A DNA stretch of 64,000 bases from Zygnema cylindricum (Eukaryota > Streptophyta > Zygnematophyceae > Zygnematales > Zygnemataceae): contig JBBHKE010002233.1 of NCBI GenBank assembly GCA_037447655.1, positions 177,398-241,397 on the forward strand. Reading direction: 5' to 3'. The notes under the pieces were generated by a model. That model did no database searches. It was not told where the DNA came from and saw only the letters and a program-made list of their open reading frames with translations. Below, piece by piece: positions 31,451-43,845 of this stretch (positions within the stretch are counted from its first letter, which is position 1; each line of letters begins with the position of its first letter). A program made the translations under genes and the position numbers.

Positions 31451-34400
31451 CATAAGTTACTCCAAAGATATCAGCCGCAACTTTTTCCGATTATTTTTCT
31501 ACTGTTACCCAAGAGGCCTTCCTTTTTTTTCACTTTTTTTTCACCTCCTCGGATTCACTAAGGGGACCACACCGAGCACATTCTGCACTGCCACCAAGCG
31601 TGCAACAACACAAGCGGTCGCCATCCACTGGCTCCCACTCTTATGGCCCCCTCACAAGCAGCGGGTGTCACGCTCCGCGTCGTCGTCTTCTTCGGATCAT
31701 GCGCGACCACGGTTGATTACTTTAGATGAGACCCTTAACCCTCAGCTGTCTACCTCCCAGGGCCCCACTCTTCCCCTCCCCACTACTTCCCAAGACACCA
31801 CTCTCCCCCTCCCCACTAACTCCCAAAGTACCATTCTCCCCCTCCCCACTGTACAATTACCCCTATACGCGGTTCCCTCCACCATTCCTAACCCTTGCAC
31901 ACACCCATGTGGGGTTATATATCCCCTTGAGGGCACGCCACCAATACTTTCTATAAACCCTATCCCATCCCCAGCTTTAAGCAAAACCCCCCCCCCCTCT
32001 TATTGGTGCCCCTTACCGTCCACCCCATTTCCAGGAGCATTGTCAACCAATTCATTCCACCCCTTTTTCACAACCACCCTCTTTACCTCCGCCGTCAACT
32101 ATTGGTCCACCTAGGGTGCCCTGTCCTCAATGTGGAAGGTTATATGTGGCGGGTGGCGGTTTGTTGAGGCATTTGAAGTCATGTCCTTTTACTCCTAAAG
32201 TTATCCCGCCCGCGGATAAGGGCCACCCTTCTCCACTAATTGTTCGCCAACAACCATCTCCTTCTGATTCCCAATATGTTCGTTGCCTCAATGTTCTTGG
32301 GTGTTACCATTTGGGCTATCCACGCCCTCGATTGTACACTTGTATCCCGAGCAATCTTTGTGATTTTGTCTAAGCGGCTCTTCGATTTCCTTTGGCCTTA
32401 TTGGTTGAGGAAATTGCCAACGACACGGCATGGCACTTACTCCTTTTGTTTCCTCTTTGGGTTCTGGTTTTGCCTTCAAGGGGGGTTGAGAGCAAGGCTC
32501 GTGAGACTAAAGCTTGTTGCCAACGATTTTTGAGGGGGGATTCAGAGTCATTGCAACAGAAGCACGCAGATCGTGTTATAGGTCTTTCCATGTCCCATCC
32601 CAAGCGTCATGCCCCATTACCAGGCTCCACAGCGAGACTACAGCGGGTTTTCCATCTTAGTCGTTCTGGAGAGTTTTCTCGAGCTGCTCGTGCTCTTCGA
32701 CCTTTCACCTCCTCTCCGTCTTCAGAGGAAACTATTGAAGCTTTGGGTTTGCTCCATCCTCCTGCCCGTGACAAGCTCCTTCCTTTCGTTGAGGTGCAAG
32801 ATCCACTAGAGTCTTTCGACTTGGAGCGAGAAACTTTTACAAAAGCTTTGATTCGGTCTCCTCATCTTTCAGCCGGAGGCCCATCTGGCATGGTTTACGA
32901 GCTCTTGCGAGATGTATTTCCTCTTGAAACCCCCTCTGAATGTTTTAACATTTTTTTTAAAGTGGCTTTTGGGGTGGCTCGGGGGCCCATCCCTCATTAT
33001 GTTATGCCTCTTCTCTATGTGGCACGCCTTGTAGCTGTTTCAAAACGTGCCAGCAACATTCACCCTATTGTTATTGGAGAAGTTTTGTACCGTTTGGTGG
33101 CTTGTGCGATGTGTATTCAACTTCAAGGGGGCCTTCCACGACCATTTTACGTCGCAACAGTTTGGAGTTGCTACCAAGGGGGGTTGTGAGGCGGTTGTTC
33201 ATGGCCTTCGTGCTCTTCTAGATCTCTATCCAGATTGGGTGGTCCTTTAGGTGGATGTTGCCAACGCATTTAACACAGTCAATCGTAATGCTATCTTTCA
33301 GGAATTAAGGCATGCTCCATCGCCGATTAACAAAATTTTCCCTTTTGTTCGTGTCTTTTATTCTCGTCCAAGCCCCCTCATCTTTCCGCTAGGTGGTCCG
33401 TTTAGTATGTTGCCACCTTAGAATCTTCGACTGGCACTCGACAGGGTGATCTTTTGGGGACACCCCTTTTTGCGTTGGCTCACCTTCAAGCATTGCGTGA
33501 CTCTGTTGGTGCTTTTCCTGGTTGTTTATTTCCTTCCATTGCGGATGATACTTATATTGTTGGGCCGCGAGACCAAGTTTAATTTGCCTTCACCCATTTT
33601 ACAGAGCAACTTTCTAAGATCGGTTTATCAGTTAAGCCATCTAAATGTTTGGCGTGGTGCCCCTAAGGCTTACCTTCGGACTACCCCGTCCCTATGGGTT
33701 TTCGAATTGTGTCTTCAACGGAGGGAGTTAAGGCTTTAGGATCCCCTATCGGAACCCCATCCTTTGTTAATGAAGTTGTTAGTGATGCTTTGTTGGAGGA
33801 CCTCTTGCACTCTAATGACCTTCCTAAGCTCTCTAACTCCCAAGTGGTTTTCGCAATCCTCACCCGTTTTTTTGCTCAGCATCCATTATATCTCGCCTGG
33901 ATAGTTCCACCAACGGCTCCGTTTTTTTCTTCTATGAATGCTTTTCACGATAAACTGTTTAGCGTGCTCCACCACCTTGTTGGGCATGGGATTTTTGATC
34001 GGCCAGAGGGCTCATTTGCCCGCCATCAAGCAAGTCTCCCAATTTCAAATGGCGGCTTAGGTTTGATTCATGTGGCTAGCGTTGCTCCGGCACCCTATTT
34101 GGGTAGTTGGGCTTTGGTGGCACCTTCCATCACCTCTCACTTTATCGTCGATCAAGTTTCAATTTTGGCCCAAGTGGTCCCAAAGGTGGAGGACAACCTT
34201 TTTCCTTTTCACGAGGCTCTTCTCACTGCGCGTGCACTCCTCCCGCCTGATTCCAAAAACCGAGTTCCACCTTTTCAAACTCTTATTTTCGACAACAACT
34301 TTCATCTCCAACAGCGCATAACTGAGCAATTGACAGTCGCTGAATTCCATCACCTTTTAAACGCACGACCTTCTGCTCACTCGCGTGCTCGATTGCGTTC

Positions 34401-35400
34401 GTGTTATGGGCCGGGGACTGGTGCGTGGTTGCAAGCCACGCCGATTTTTTCGACACTTCATTTCACGTCAAATCAGTTCACATCTGCCTTACTTCTACGT
34501 TGGGTTTGCCTCACCCTGCGCTTCTTGGGGGACCCCCTTGTGTTTGTAATCAACCTATCGACTCGGACGGAATTCTTGTACTACGTTGCTTTAGAGGCGG
34601 TGAACGTACTGTTGCGCATGATTTGGTCCGCGACTCAATTGCTACAATTGCCACCGACGCAGGTTATATAGTGAGGCAAAAAAAATCTCATGTTCTACCT
34701 CCTCGCTCCCAGTCTAACGACCTTCGAAGTTCTCGGGTTGACTTGGTTTTCCTCCACGGGGCTCGGATGACTTTGGGTGATGTTGTACTCACGGATCCGA
34801 CTGGGACCCACGCTTCTTCTCGCGCGGCGGTACATTCAGGCATGGCGGCTGGGGATGTAGCAACTTCTAAGGAAAAAGATTACGCTCACCGAGACCCGGC
34901 GGACCAATTTGTGCCATTTACCGCAAAATTTTCGGTACTTTGGACAAGTCTTTTTATGATTTCTTTCGTACTTGTGCAAAGAAAACATTTGAAACTTGGA
35001 GTTCTGGAAGCCCTCCCCCGAGCCTTCTTGTTGCGTTTTACCGTCAACGAGTATCAGTAGCTCTTCAACGAGCGCAAGCCACTGCCCTCCTTTGACGGAG
35101 CACTGTGGCGGATGATAGGCGTGGCCTCCCATATTTTCCACCAAGGGATCCAATCCACATCCATGATCTTCGGTGGTGTGGAGTTTAGTTTGTTGGGGTT
35201 GTGTAGTCGATTTGTATAGTGTCATCTTTAGTACATTTGCTTGGTTTTGGCTGTTATTCTAGTTAGATTTGGTGTCTTTACATGCTTTCTTTCCCTTGGT
35301 TCTTTCTGGCTATTTTTTAGCATTAAATGTTTTTTTTTTTTTTTTTTAAACCTTTTGTACTTTGATGGTTTTTTCCATCGCACTTTTTCAAATAAAGGAA
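31437..35400 (+). pseudogene. Long, degraded non-LTR retrotransposon (zinc finger - RT - RLE-like)
   Basis: The order is as follows. A Pro/Ser/Thr-rich N-terminus runs at about 31560-32110. A C2HC-like finger CPQCGRLYVAGGGLLRHLKS-C lies at about 32116. A conserved pre-RT region includes FSRAARALRPFTSSP and PHLSAGGPSGMVYELLRDVF. RT motifs are VDVANAFNTVNRN (33251), GTRQGDLLGTPLFALAH (about 33434) and ADDTYIVGP (33538). An extended thumb region follows, then a nuclease-like end: CVCNQPIDSDGILVLRC, HDLVRDSIATIATDAG, SSRVDLVFLHG, LGDVVLTDP and KEKDYAHRDP. The 3' UTR ends near 35390 with gatggttttttccatcgcac. Reading frames shift or stop at many points (32371, about 33190, 33250, 33418, 33590, about 34500), so it is dead. 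Read as R2/CRE-like with a restriction-like endonuclease by motif pattern only. Confidence 0.85.
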
Positions 35401-37039
35401 AGTCTTTTACTTCTCGATCAGGTCGTGTCAACAATGGAATCTATCGCGTACGTGCTTTCTTTCGATTGGACGCACGTAGGTTCATATTCTGACAACGAGC
35501 AGTCGAAGATTCCAAAAGCAGAATATTTGGACTTGTATCTGTACATCCAGTCGCAAAATTAAACTACGTGAATGTATAATTTGTACGTTCGTGTTTTGTA
35601 TTTTTTTTAGCTGTTTTGACGTTGGTGTTTCGTCGTGGCGCCATAAATTCCGGATGTTAGCGGATCGTGGAGGAGGCGTCACGACACATTCTTCAACAAA
35701 GATTTTTTTTGGTGGTTTTCCTTGGATTTGATTCCCGCCTGTCCGAAGGCGCGCGGCCCGTACGTCACCTTTCCACGCGTAAATATTTTACACGTCCGGT
35801 GATTGATGACTCTCCTCCTGGGGAGAGTAATTAACCATTGGACGTCGTGACCGCTTGCTTCGAAAACACGTAATCGGACGGTCGACGTTGTCGCGTAAAA
35901 ATTTGGAGAATCTTGACGCGCCGACAGTAATCATGTTTAAAAATAAAATAAAAAATCAGTACATCTCTGTACGGAAATGAGCTGGATCTGTATGAAAGTA
36001 CACTTTTTCCAGTAAAGAAGTTCACCCTAATTCGAGCAACTAATTCGGTCTCGCCTTTTTTTGGCCAAAAATCGTAGATAGCAACGCTACTTAAACGAGC
36101 GGGTTGCAACCTGCCACGTATCAAAGCACTAAAGCTGCATAAAAAACATGAATAAAAACGAATGCTTCAACCGTTTAAGGTCTTCCGTTGGATTGCCGTA
36201 CGTTACGACAACCTGGTGATATGTAGGAGTCACGCACAGCAACTGGCTTGTGGATAGGTTATGAAACTAACACATTAGTCAACTCTGGTCAGAACAATAG
36301 TAAAAATAATCGTCAACAATGTCCTCCATTCGAGAAGTGACAAAAACGTAATAATATCTTTTAGACAGCCACTTCTTTTAGTTTTCACTGTCCATGGAAG
36401 GGCGCCTTAATTCCAAGGCGTAAAGAAAATCAAACGGATCCCTTTATAAAGCATAATCCGATTGGAGACGACTCTGCCCTGTCCTGGCACGTGGAGCGCT
36501 GGAAAAGCTCGCGTACTTTTTCGTCACTCCGCCGAGCAACAGCGCGTTCCATTGGATCACGACTCTGTTTTACCTGACAAAAGTACACGTGGTCCCGGTG
36601 ACAAATTTGAAAAGCGCTCAGCAACGAGCTTTGGCAATCGTTATGAAGGCTGGAAAGGCAGCAATCTACAATCAGCACGACGACATGACACCTGGCACTG
36701 AATTTGTACGTGTCCGCAACAAGATCTTTGTATGCTTGTGGCGCGGAGGAGAGCGAGACCTGGTATAATCTGATTGGCCGAGAAGAGGTGAGCCAAGATC
36801 CGCTTCGTATCTGCGAAGGTCATGCGTGACATACGGCGAATTTTGTGAGGTCATCAGGGCTGATGTTGACGCTGCAAAAAAGCGTACCGCACTAAAACAT
36901 TTGAAGTTGACCCCAGGTATCGCTGAAAGTTTTGCTAGGCACGGTAGGTGAAAGTTTTCAATGCGATCGTGGGCGTGTGTTTGTTGTTAAAAATGGGGCT
37001 TCGCTTCAAAATTATTTGTAATGTTTGTATAGTTAACTA
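35401..37039. other. Intergenic region with a minus-strand promoter-like module
   Basis: Mostly unique, with no recognised gene. Read on the minus strand, a G-box CACGTG (36489-36494), CCAAT (36457-36461) and TTTATAAAG (about 36440-36448) follow in promoter order within 55 bp. No open frame downstream looks like a known protein. About 36400-36900 is less AT-rich than its surroundings. Confidence 0.4.
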
Positions 37040-37212
37040 CATCGTGTATCGTTGCATTTTACCCCTTGAACAAACAACGCTTTCCACAACACTATTTTTC
37101 CGTTCTCGGCACTGATTCTTTAAAGCCACGCCATACGAAACTGAATTATAATTAATAAAATTGATCCAAACCCCACAATAATATAACTTGACCCTAAAAA
37201 CGATACACCATG
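37040..37212. mobile_element. TA-flanked MITE, short member
   Basis: The termini CATCGTGTATCGTTGCATTT and AAAACGATACACCATG are flanked by TA. A short (173 bp), slightly diverged member of the CACCG family. Confidence 0.7.
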
Positions 37213-38900
37213 TATCTTTCGCAAATAATGTGAAAATTTTATAAACAAAAATAGTTGAAGTTATTGCCACTAAATCCATAAATATACTTATTCGTTGAGA
37301 CCATTGCTGCACAACCAGCGACAATACCTATATTCTTATTTCTTTTTGGTTTTCTTGCGTTCTGAAAACATTAAAGACTTGTGTTATTGCATGCTAAGGT
37401 ACACAGGTGAGAGTATGAAAATAAATAAGGCAAAAATAGCTCACACTAACACCAGCTATACTTATAGTGTGACTCAAACATATTACATTTTTTTCCGTCA
37501 ATGAACCGTTGGATCCACATCAATAAATTGTTCCACAACGAACGACCCGAGTCTTCTCGCTCGTGTTTTTCTTTGTGCGACTAAAACAAGGTGCCATCTA
37601 GATAAACCAAAACCAACCTGCTCGAAAACGATAATAAAAAAAAGGTACCACATTATTCAATCCAATTGGTAATACCTTAAATTGAAAACGTACAAATGGT
37701 GTGTGAAACGCCACGTTGTCCACATGATACTCGCAAATAAATAATATGCGTTTATATATATATATATATATATATATTATGCTCAATAATAAATAATAAT
37801 ATATATATATAAATAATAATATTTTTTTTTTTAATTAGATATATTATTTTGCTGGTAATAATATACGCATAAAATGGACTTGTAATATTGTATACAATGT
37901 TTACACGTGAGTTTGTTTTTTTAGTGTGCCTTAAGCTTTCAACGACGTATGTCGCACCGTATGTACACAAAACAAGTGGTTATAGTTTTTGACCCTTTGC
38001 GTAGAATAAACAAGTATGTCAATTTTTTAACATGTCAAATTCTCTTGTAGGATTGTCATAGTAAACATGATATTGATTAAATGTAAACTCATTTTGACCT
38101 TATTTAAAGGCTATGTAAGGAGTATGTTATTATTGTTAGTTTGTGGGCTTAAATCCGTAGCTTACAAGTATTTTTAGTGGAACAAGTGGTAAATAAGTTG
38201 TGATAAATAATTGCCATGAGTGCCGTACAAGAAGCACAATTTGTTATTTATGAAGTATTATAACTATGTAGAATTGTTTTATCATGTATTTTAAGACGTC
38301 GCTTAGATGTTGGAACACCTTGATACGTAAGTGAAATCTTTAATTAACCATATGGAGCTGTAATTCGGCTCTAAGATAAAGTAATTTTGCATGGAAGATT
38401 ACTAGCTTATTGGCCAACACATGGTGAATTGCCACAATGTTATTACATCAAATCCGGTTTTAGTTCCTTTTAACATTTGAACATAGAGAATTATTGAAAA
38501 CGTTAGACATTCGAGACCTTTTAGGGGTTCAAAGTAGTCCACGTCATCCGAACCAAAATTGTATGATTAGCACCAAAGCAGCTACGAAGCTAATTCTCCC
38601 TTAGCATTGATGGTGATTCAAGGTGTAGTGATTCTATTCTAATTGAATGTAGATTATACATTACTACCCTGGAAGTTTTTTCACATTTTTTTGTTTTTTT
38701 GTTTTTCTTTTCTATGTTGTGCTGCAAGGTTTTTTTTTTTTTTTTCCTGTTTTCAGTTTTTCACTCCCAGGAATTTCATACCAAATTTCTAGCGCTAACC
38801 AAACTGTACATCATGCTGTTATGTTTACGAAGACAAATATCTGATTTGCGACACCCAACGCGAACAGGTACCGGCTCAGGCTTCAGTCTACCGGTAAGTA
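37213..38900. other. Intergenic, AT-rich, with a (TA)n run
   Basis: A (TA)n tract lies at about 37753-37812. A decayed CACCG-MITE right end is near 38607-38626 (ggtgattcaaggtgtag). No gene was recognised. Confidence 0.6.
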
Positions 38901-38901
38901 A

Positions 38902-39011
38902 GACTAATTCTAAGTTGAATAGTTTCTGGTAGCCTCATCTGAAACATACGACAGGAGACTAATTCTAAGTTGAATAGTTTCTGGTAGCCTCATCTGAAAC
39001 ATACGACAGGA
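38902..39011 (+). repeat. Perfect 55-bp tandem duplication
   Basis: The unit starting gactaattctaagttgaata occurs at 38902-38956 and 38957-39011 without a mismatch, so it is recent. It lies in the 5' flank of CURT1 copy 2. Confidence 0.95.
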
Positions 39012-39670
39012 CGAATATGATCCTGTGCATCAGAAATACCTTGTAGAACTAATACTCTTTTCATTTCTTAAACTTAGCCTTTCAGATGCTACGGATTCTC
39101 TATTCCAATTAGTAACTTCCTGCACATTGACTATCCAAGCAAAAGAAGTATTAATGCATAATAAACAGGAACAAGTACCGTCCAATAGCAGTTTCGTATT
39201 CAGGGAGAAGATACCAAATCTGTTTTCATTGCCGGTATACTCCGTCACCAATCACCTCCTAGACACAGCACTAAACTTAAACATAGTATATTTAACGGCC
39301 GTGTTGTTTCTGACTCCTGTACCGAATCTCATTTCATGCAGCCGACGATAGGATTTGGCCTAAGTTTTGAATTGGCTTGCAATTGGAAGCTTTCAGCAAT
39401 ACAAATATCCTCCATTGCCAGATACTCGAGTACGATTTCATATATTTATCAGTCTCTTTTGTACTGACAACTCATGCAGTCGGAGGTTTTACAGAAATAG
39501 ATATTAAGTTTTTGAATACTTCTGAAATCAAAGGCACACCTACTGTTGAAATATCTCTTTAAAATTTGGTTAAGTTAAAAATTCTTGGAGTTGTTTGCCT
39601 TATACTATAGGTTTCCTGTTTAGAGCGTGCTTTTGCTCTGAGTTATTGTGTTAAGAGAGGTTTTTCCTTC
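39012..39670 (+). other. 5' flank / leader of CURT1 copy 2
   Basis: Unique sequence with no conserved protein-coding signal. It presumably contains the promoter and 5' UTR. Confidence 0.45.
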
Positions 39671-41751
39671 ATGGCATCTGCTGCTTCCCTCCATGTGAAT
39701 CTGACTGCTGCAGTCAGAGGGATCGAGAGGACGAATAGCAGAAGAGACAGAAGCTCTACTATTGGGAAATTCCAACAGACATCATTTTTTCAAGCTTGTA
39801 AACTTACTAGTTTGCAGCCGTCTAGATATGGTGAGCACCAAAAATCTTTGAATAGCATTGCATTGACATATTACCATCTTTGTCGTTTTTTCCTCGCTGT
39901 GTTGAGAATGTTTAGGAATAGGTTTTCTGTCTATGTCGTTGTACATGGTGATCATTCTGCATTCATAATAGTTGGTTATGGCAATCCTCAACAGATGTCC
40001 TGTATGTATTTGGATAACTTCCCGATAATGTCGTCGAATAAATCTTGTTGAAAGCTTCACCTATTTTAAATGTCATTTTTTGTGATTGAAGACACCTAGA
40101 ACTTGTAAGCTTTCATTTTTTTTTTTTTTTTTTTTTTTTAAACCCCTTAAATTGCTTTATATTTGTTATCGGAGTGAGTCTAAGCTTTACAAGACAACAG
40201 TCCCTTTCTGATGTGTGTTTCATATGAAGGCTGTTATGATAGTCAACTAGTTACAAAATATTTATTTTTTGCAATCAAATTTCCCCTTGAAAACTCTGCA
40301 GTCTAAAACTTGACATCGAGGGCTTTTAATTTTTACTTTTGTGTATGTTGCCCGTCATTTTATGTTATGTATACGACTTATATTTTACAAAGCATTGTGG
40401 TATTTATTCTGGAACCCGTTTGTGTGTATTCTCAACCAGCTCATCGTATGCAGCTATTTTACAGTCTCTCGTTTTTTGTGGCAGCTCTCTCTACGAAGCC
40501 CTTCGTGGTGAAGGCTGTAAAGGAGGACAGTACTACTTCAGACATTAGTGAGAAGGCTCAAGTGGCTGTAGATAATCTGAAGGCCCGAGTAAGCTCCTTC
40601 ACTGTATTACGCATCATTGGCTTAATCAGAAACCGAAGAATGCGCTTTGATTGATTCCTGTCGTGGTAAAAATTATTGTTTTAAATTCTTGGTTGCGTAG
40701 ATTATGTGTTAGTTATCGATCGTATTTGTACTCATGGTAATAGTCAGTCCATTGTACAGGTGGCTGGGCAGCCTTAACAATAGTGGCAAAGTTGTTTTTG
40801 TCCATCTGTCTGGCACTCAGCTGACCGCGATATCTTTGTCCTTGAGTGGTGGCAGTGGGACAAGGTGGAGGATAAGCCAACATTTGTTGCATATTCGGCT
40901 GGTGCCTTAGCTTTCCTTTGGTTTTCTTCGGCCATTGTTTCTGCATTCAATTCTGTACCTGTGGTAAGTGAAACTTGCTGTTGGTGTATGGAAGGCAATT
41001 GCTGTACTGCAGCAGTCACTTCCATGTCTTGGACTTTGTTTATACTTGTGCCCTCGTTTTGTAAGGAGTAATTGTGGTATTTGTAGCGAAAGGAGTTTGG
41101 ATTCAGAAACTATTACTCTTTTTTTGGTGAGCTTTTTATTTATTGTGGTGTATCAGTAGCAGGTCGGATGATTATTGGTTGGTGGTGTAGATGACTTTCT
41201 TATGGGTTCCATTTAAAAAATAAACTTGTTGTATTAATTAGGATTCCTAACTCTTGTTTCTGTTTTCTTATTGCAGCTCCCTAAGGTACTGGAGCTGATT
41301 GGATTTGGATACATTGGTTGGTTTGTGTACCGCTATCTGTTATTTACGGTACGTTTGTGACTTCCTCTCAGGATATTTTTTTTGTCAAGAGAATCAAGAA
41401 TTAATCTTTGCCCCCACATTCATATCTCTAATATGCATGTTTGGAAAAATTGTTTATGTTACATGGAATAGGTGCTGCAGAGAAACAATATTTCAGCCTG
41501 TTGCAAATAAACGTCATTGAGCCTGAGCTAGCCCTCTTGCAACATATTTCAATAGTTTTTGAATTTTGTAATTTGATGGTTCTGTTGTTTGTATGAAACT
41601 GTCTTGTTTTTTCTTAAGCTATCAATGACGTTGATCTGACTTATTTTATTTATACGTTTGACAGCCTAACAGGCAGGAGCTGATTGAAAAAATTGACGAG
41701 CTCACACTCAAGATCACAGGAGAGAAGGAAAAGGATCCACTCCAGAAATAG
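39671..41751 (+). CDS. CURT1: CURT1-family thylakoid curvature protein (CAAD domain), copy 2, 5 exons
   Basis: Exons: 39671-39830, 40485-40588, 40856-40963, 41277-41348 and 41665-41751, giving 176 aa, typical for the family. Exon 1 encodes a Ser/Arg/Thr-rich, acid-poor chloroplast transit peptide (MASAASLHVNLTAAVRG at its start). Exon 2 encodes the acidic/alpha-helical linker (KEDSTTSDISEKAQVAVDNL). Exon 3 gives WDKVEDKPTFVAYSAGALAF with the first membrane helix. Exon 4 gives the second helix LPKVLELIGFGYIGWFVYRY-LLF. Exon 5 gives PNRQELIEKIDELTLKITGE and a short charged end. Intron phases (1,0,0,0) and the 108- and 72-bp exon sizes equal those of copy 1. The protein shapes grana margins in the thylakoid. 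All splice sites are GT-AG. Confidence 0.94.
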
Positions 41752-42530
41752 TTAATTTTTTGTGTTCAAGGGTGATTGTACCGTGTGTGGTTTGGTGTGG
41801 TTTTTTGGTGTCTGGCCGTCCAGACATTATTCTAAGTGAGAATTGTACCGCCTTGTATGAATTTGTGTGATTAGGTTTGAATAACTTTGTGTTGTTTTGG
41901 TTTTGTATTTTTATAAATTGTACAGTTGTATAGTTCATCTGTTTGGTATGAAAAAGGAGGAAGTTTTTAGCGCAAACAGTTTTCCTTGGCAGACGAAGGG
42001 TAAGTTCCTTCACAGGATGATATGCTGCATCGTTTTTTTCTCGTTCTTAGGTTCACATTTCCACTAATGTGGAGAGTTTTGATTTTATCTGTGAAAAAAT
42101 TGTATCCAGAAAAGAGTTGGTGCGTTATTATTTTCTACTCCATCAATCCAGTCACAAGCTATTTCTGTAGCTATTTTGTTTTTTTTTTAATTGTTTTTGC
42201 TCTTTTGATGGATGCATTTTGTTCTGATTTGATGTACTGCTCAAGAGCGAGTGTTATGTTCTGTTGATCTACTTAGTTATCGACTTTATAATATCTGAAT
42301 TTGGATGATTTAATCACTTCCTATTATTGATTTGTTTCCATCATTGTTTTGATTCTATAAGATATTATAAAGTCAATACTCTTTTATACCATTGATTATT
42401 GGTGGAAATTTGCAAGCAACTGGCAATTTCTGCGTTCCTACTAAAGAGCCAGCTACTGATACTGGAGAAAAAAACAAAAGGAAAGAGTATGAAGACTTAA
42501 CATGATACTGGAGCGATATAGTGAAAAACT
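41752..42530 (+). other. 3' UTR and flank of CURT1 copy 2
   Basis: T-rich unique sequence, likely 3' UTR for the first few hundred bases. Nothing else was recognised. Confidence 0.5.
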
Positions 42531-42532
42531 TT

Positions 42533-43505
42533 ATTAAAAAAGCCGTAAAACATCTGAGTACATGAGAACCAAAAAAAAGTGATAAATACAGGAATAAAGC
42601 TGAAACACAGAACGTGGGTGGAAGTAAACAAAAAAAAAACCAGCTCGAAAGAAAGAAATTAAGACAGAAATAAAGAAAGTCATCAAAAGATATTGTAGAG
42701 GGTAAGGACTACAAAAACAACAACAGAATAACCAACACAGTGAAAATGACCTAACAGAAGTGCGATATAGGCACAATTCGTCTGAAAGAAATCCCTCCAA
42801 TTCCCTGGGCTTGATGAAGCAGGCTGAGTAAGTTCCAAAAGCCGTCGACGATTCGTAAAAGCAACAGCACCCCGAAGAAGGATAGACGCTTGCACTTGTT
42901 AGACAGCCACAGACAAGTATTTTGCCACTGACGGTAGAAAGAAGGAAAGAAGCAGGAGGGCTCTGAAGGCTCCTCTTGAAGAAACCCTGAACACAAGTAT
43001 GTACTCATCCAAATCAACTCCCAAACAACCAAATTCTTGACCACCATCAGAATATAAATATACACGGCATCAAGGTGTGAATAGACCTGCTCCTTGCTAG
43101 CAGCATCACGGGCGACAACTACAACATGGCGACCGCCTAATGTCATCGATGCAAAAACCAGAAATGTAATCCGAGATCTGACGGCACCATCGAGCAAAAC
43201 AATATCGATACGCCGTTATAGATAATATGTGAAACTTCTCTACGAATAGAATTAGGACCCTCAGTAGCAATAGTTGCAATAGTGTCGCAAAAGGTGTTGT
43301 GTGCGTGGATCAACTTTCCCTTAAGAAAGCAATGAAGCAAATGGACGGGGCCGGGTTAAAGGACACGGTTGTACGACCAAACGAGAGAGCCAAGTAAACG
43401 TGGATGGAGGTCAAGCATGAAGCTGTGGTGTGAATAGAACAGGTGTAAAAATGCAAAAAGAAATAAAAACACCTGTAATGGAAAAATAACCATCTAACAC
43501 ACGAC
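42533..43505 (-). mobile_element. 5'-truncated non-LTR retrotransposon copy (nuclease end and 3' UTR)
   Basis: Minus-strand frames read HAHNTFCDTIATIATEG, SIRREVSHIIYNG, then MTLGGRHVVVVARDAASKEQ and the FYRQ...C-terminal tail. These correspond to the same blocks in the 55-59 kb copy, but with stops, frame changes and an internal loss around the D-V/L-N-P block. The 3' UTR ends near 42535 with gtactcagatgttttacggc then TTTTTT. Confidence 0.82.
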
Positions 43506-43694
43506 AAAATTGGCGAAATATTGTTTACATTCTATAATTACAGAGAAATGTCCGGTCCTTTTAAAACAATGAAGCTCGTCAAGTGATAGCTAAGATATAG
43601 GCGCACGAATCACCTCCCCCCCAGTCCCGCCTATGCCACGTCTTTACAATACATTTATAATTAACCAATAACCAACGACAGCTTAAAACTATTT

Positions 43695-43845
43695 AGGACA
43701 TTTGGCCAACAGTGCAAATTTCTTCCCATTCACGTTGCTTTCTTTGTTTTTTATTGCCCTGCTTGTAGTTTTTCAGTTTTGGCCATGCCACCCCCTTTGT
43801 ACCCCCAGACTCAAATGGTTTACCATCGCGCTTTTAATTTATCCT
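43695..43845 (+). mobile_element. 3'-end fragment of the non-LTR retrotransposon
   Basis: About 110 bp closely matches 58800-58915: ggccatgccaccccctttgt, then acccccagactcaaatggtt and taccatcgcgcttttaattt. Only the 3' UTR is present. Confidence 0.85.
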
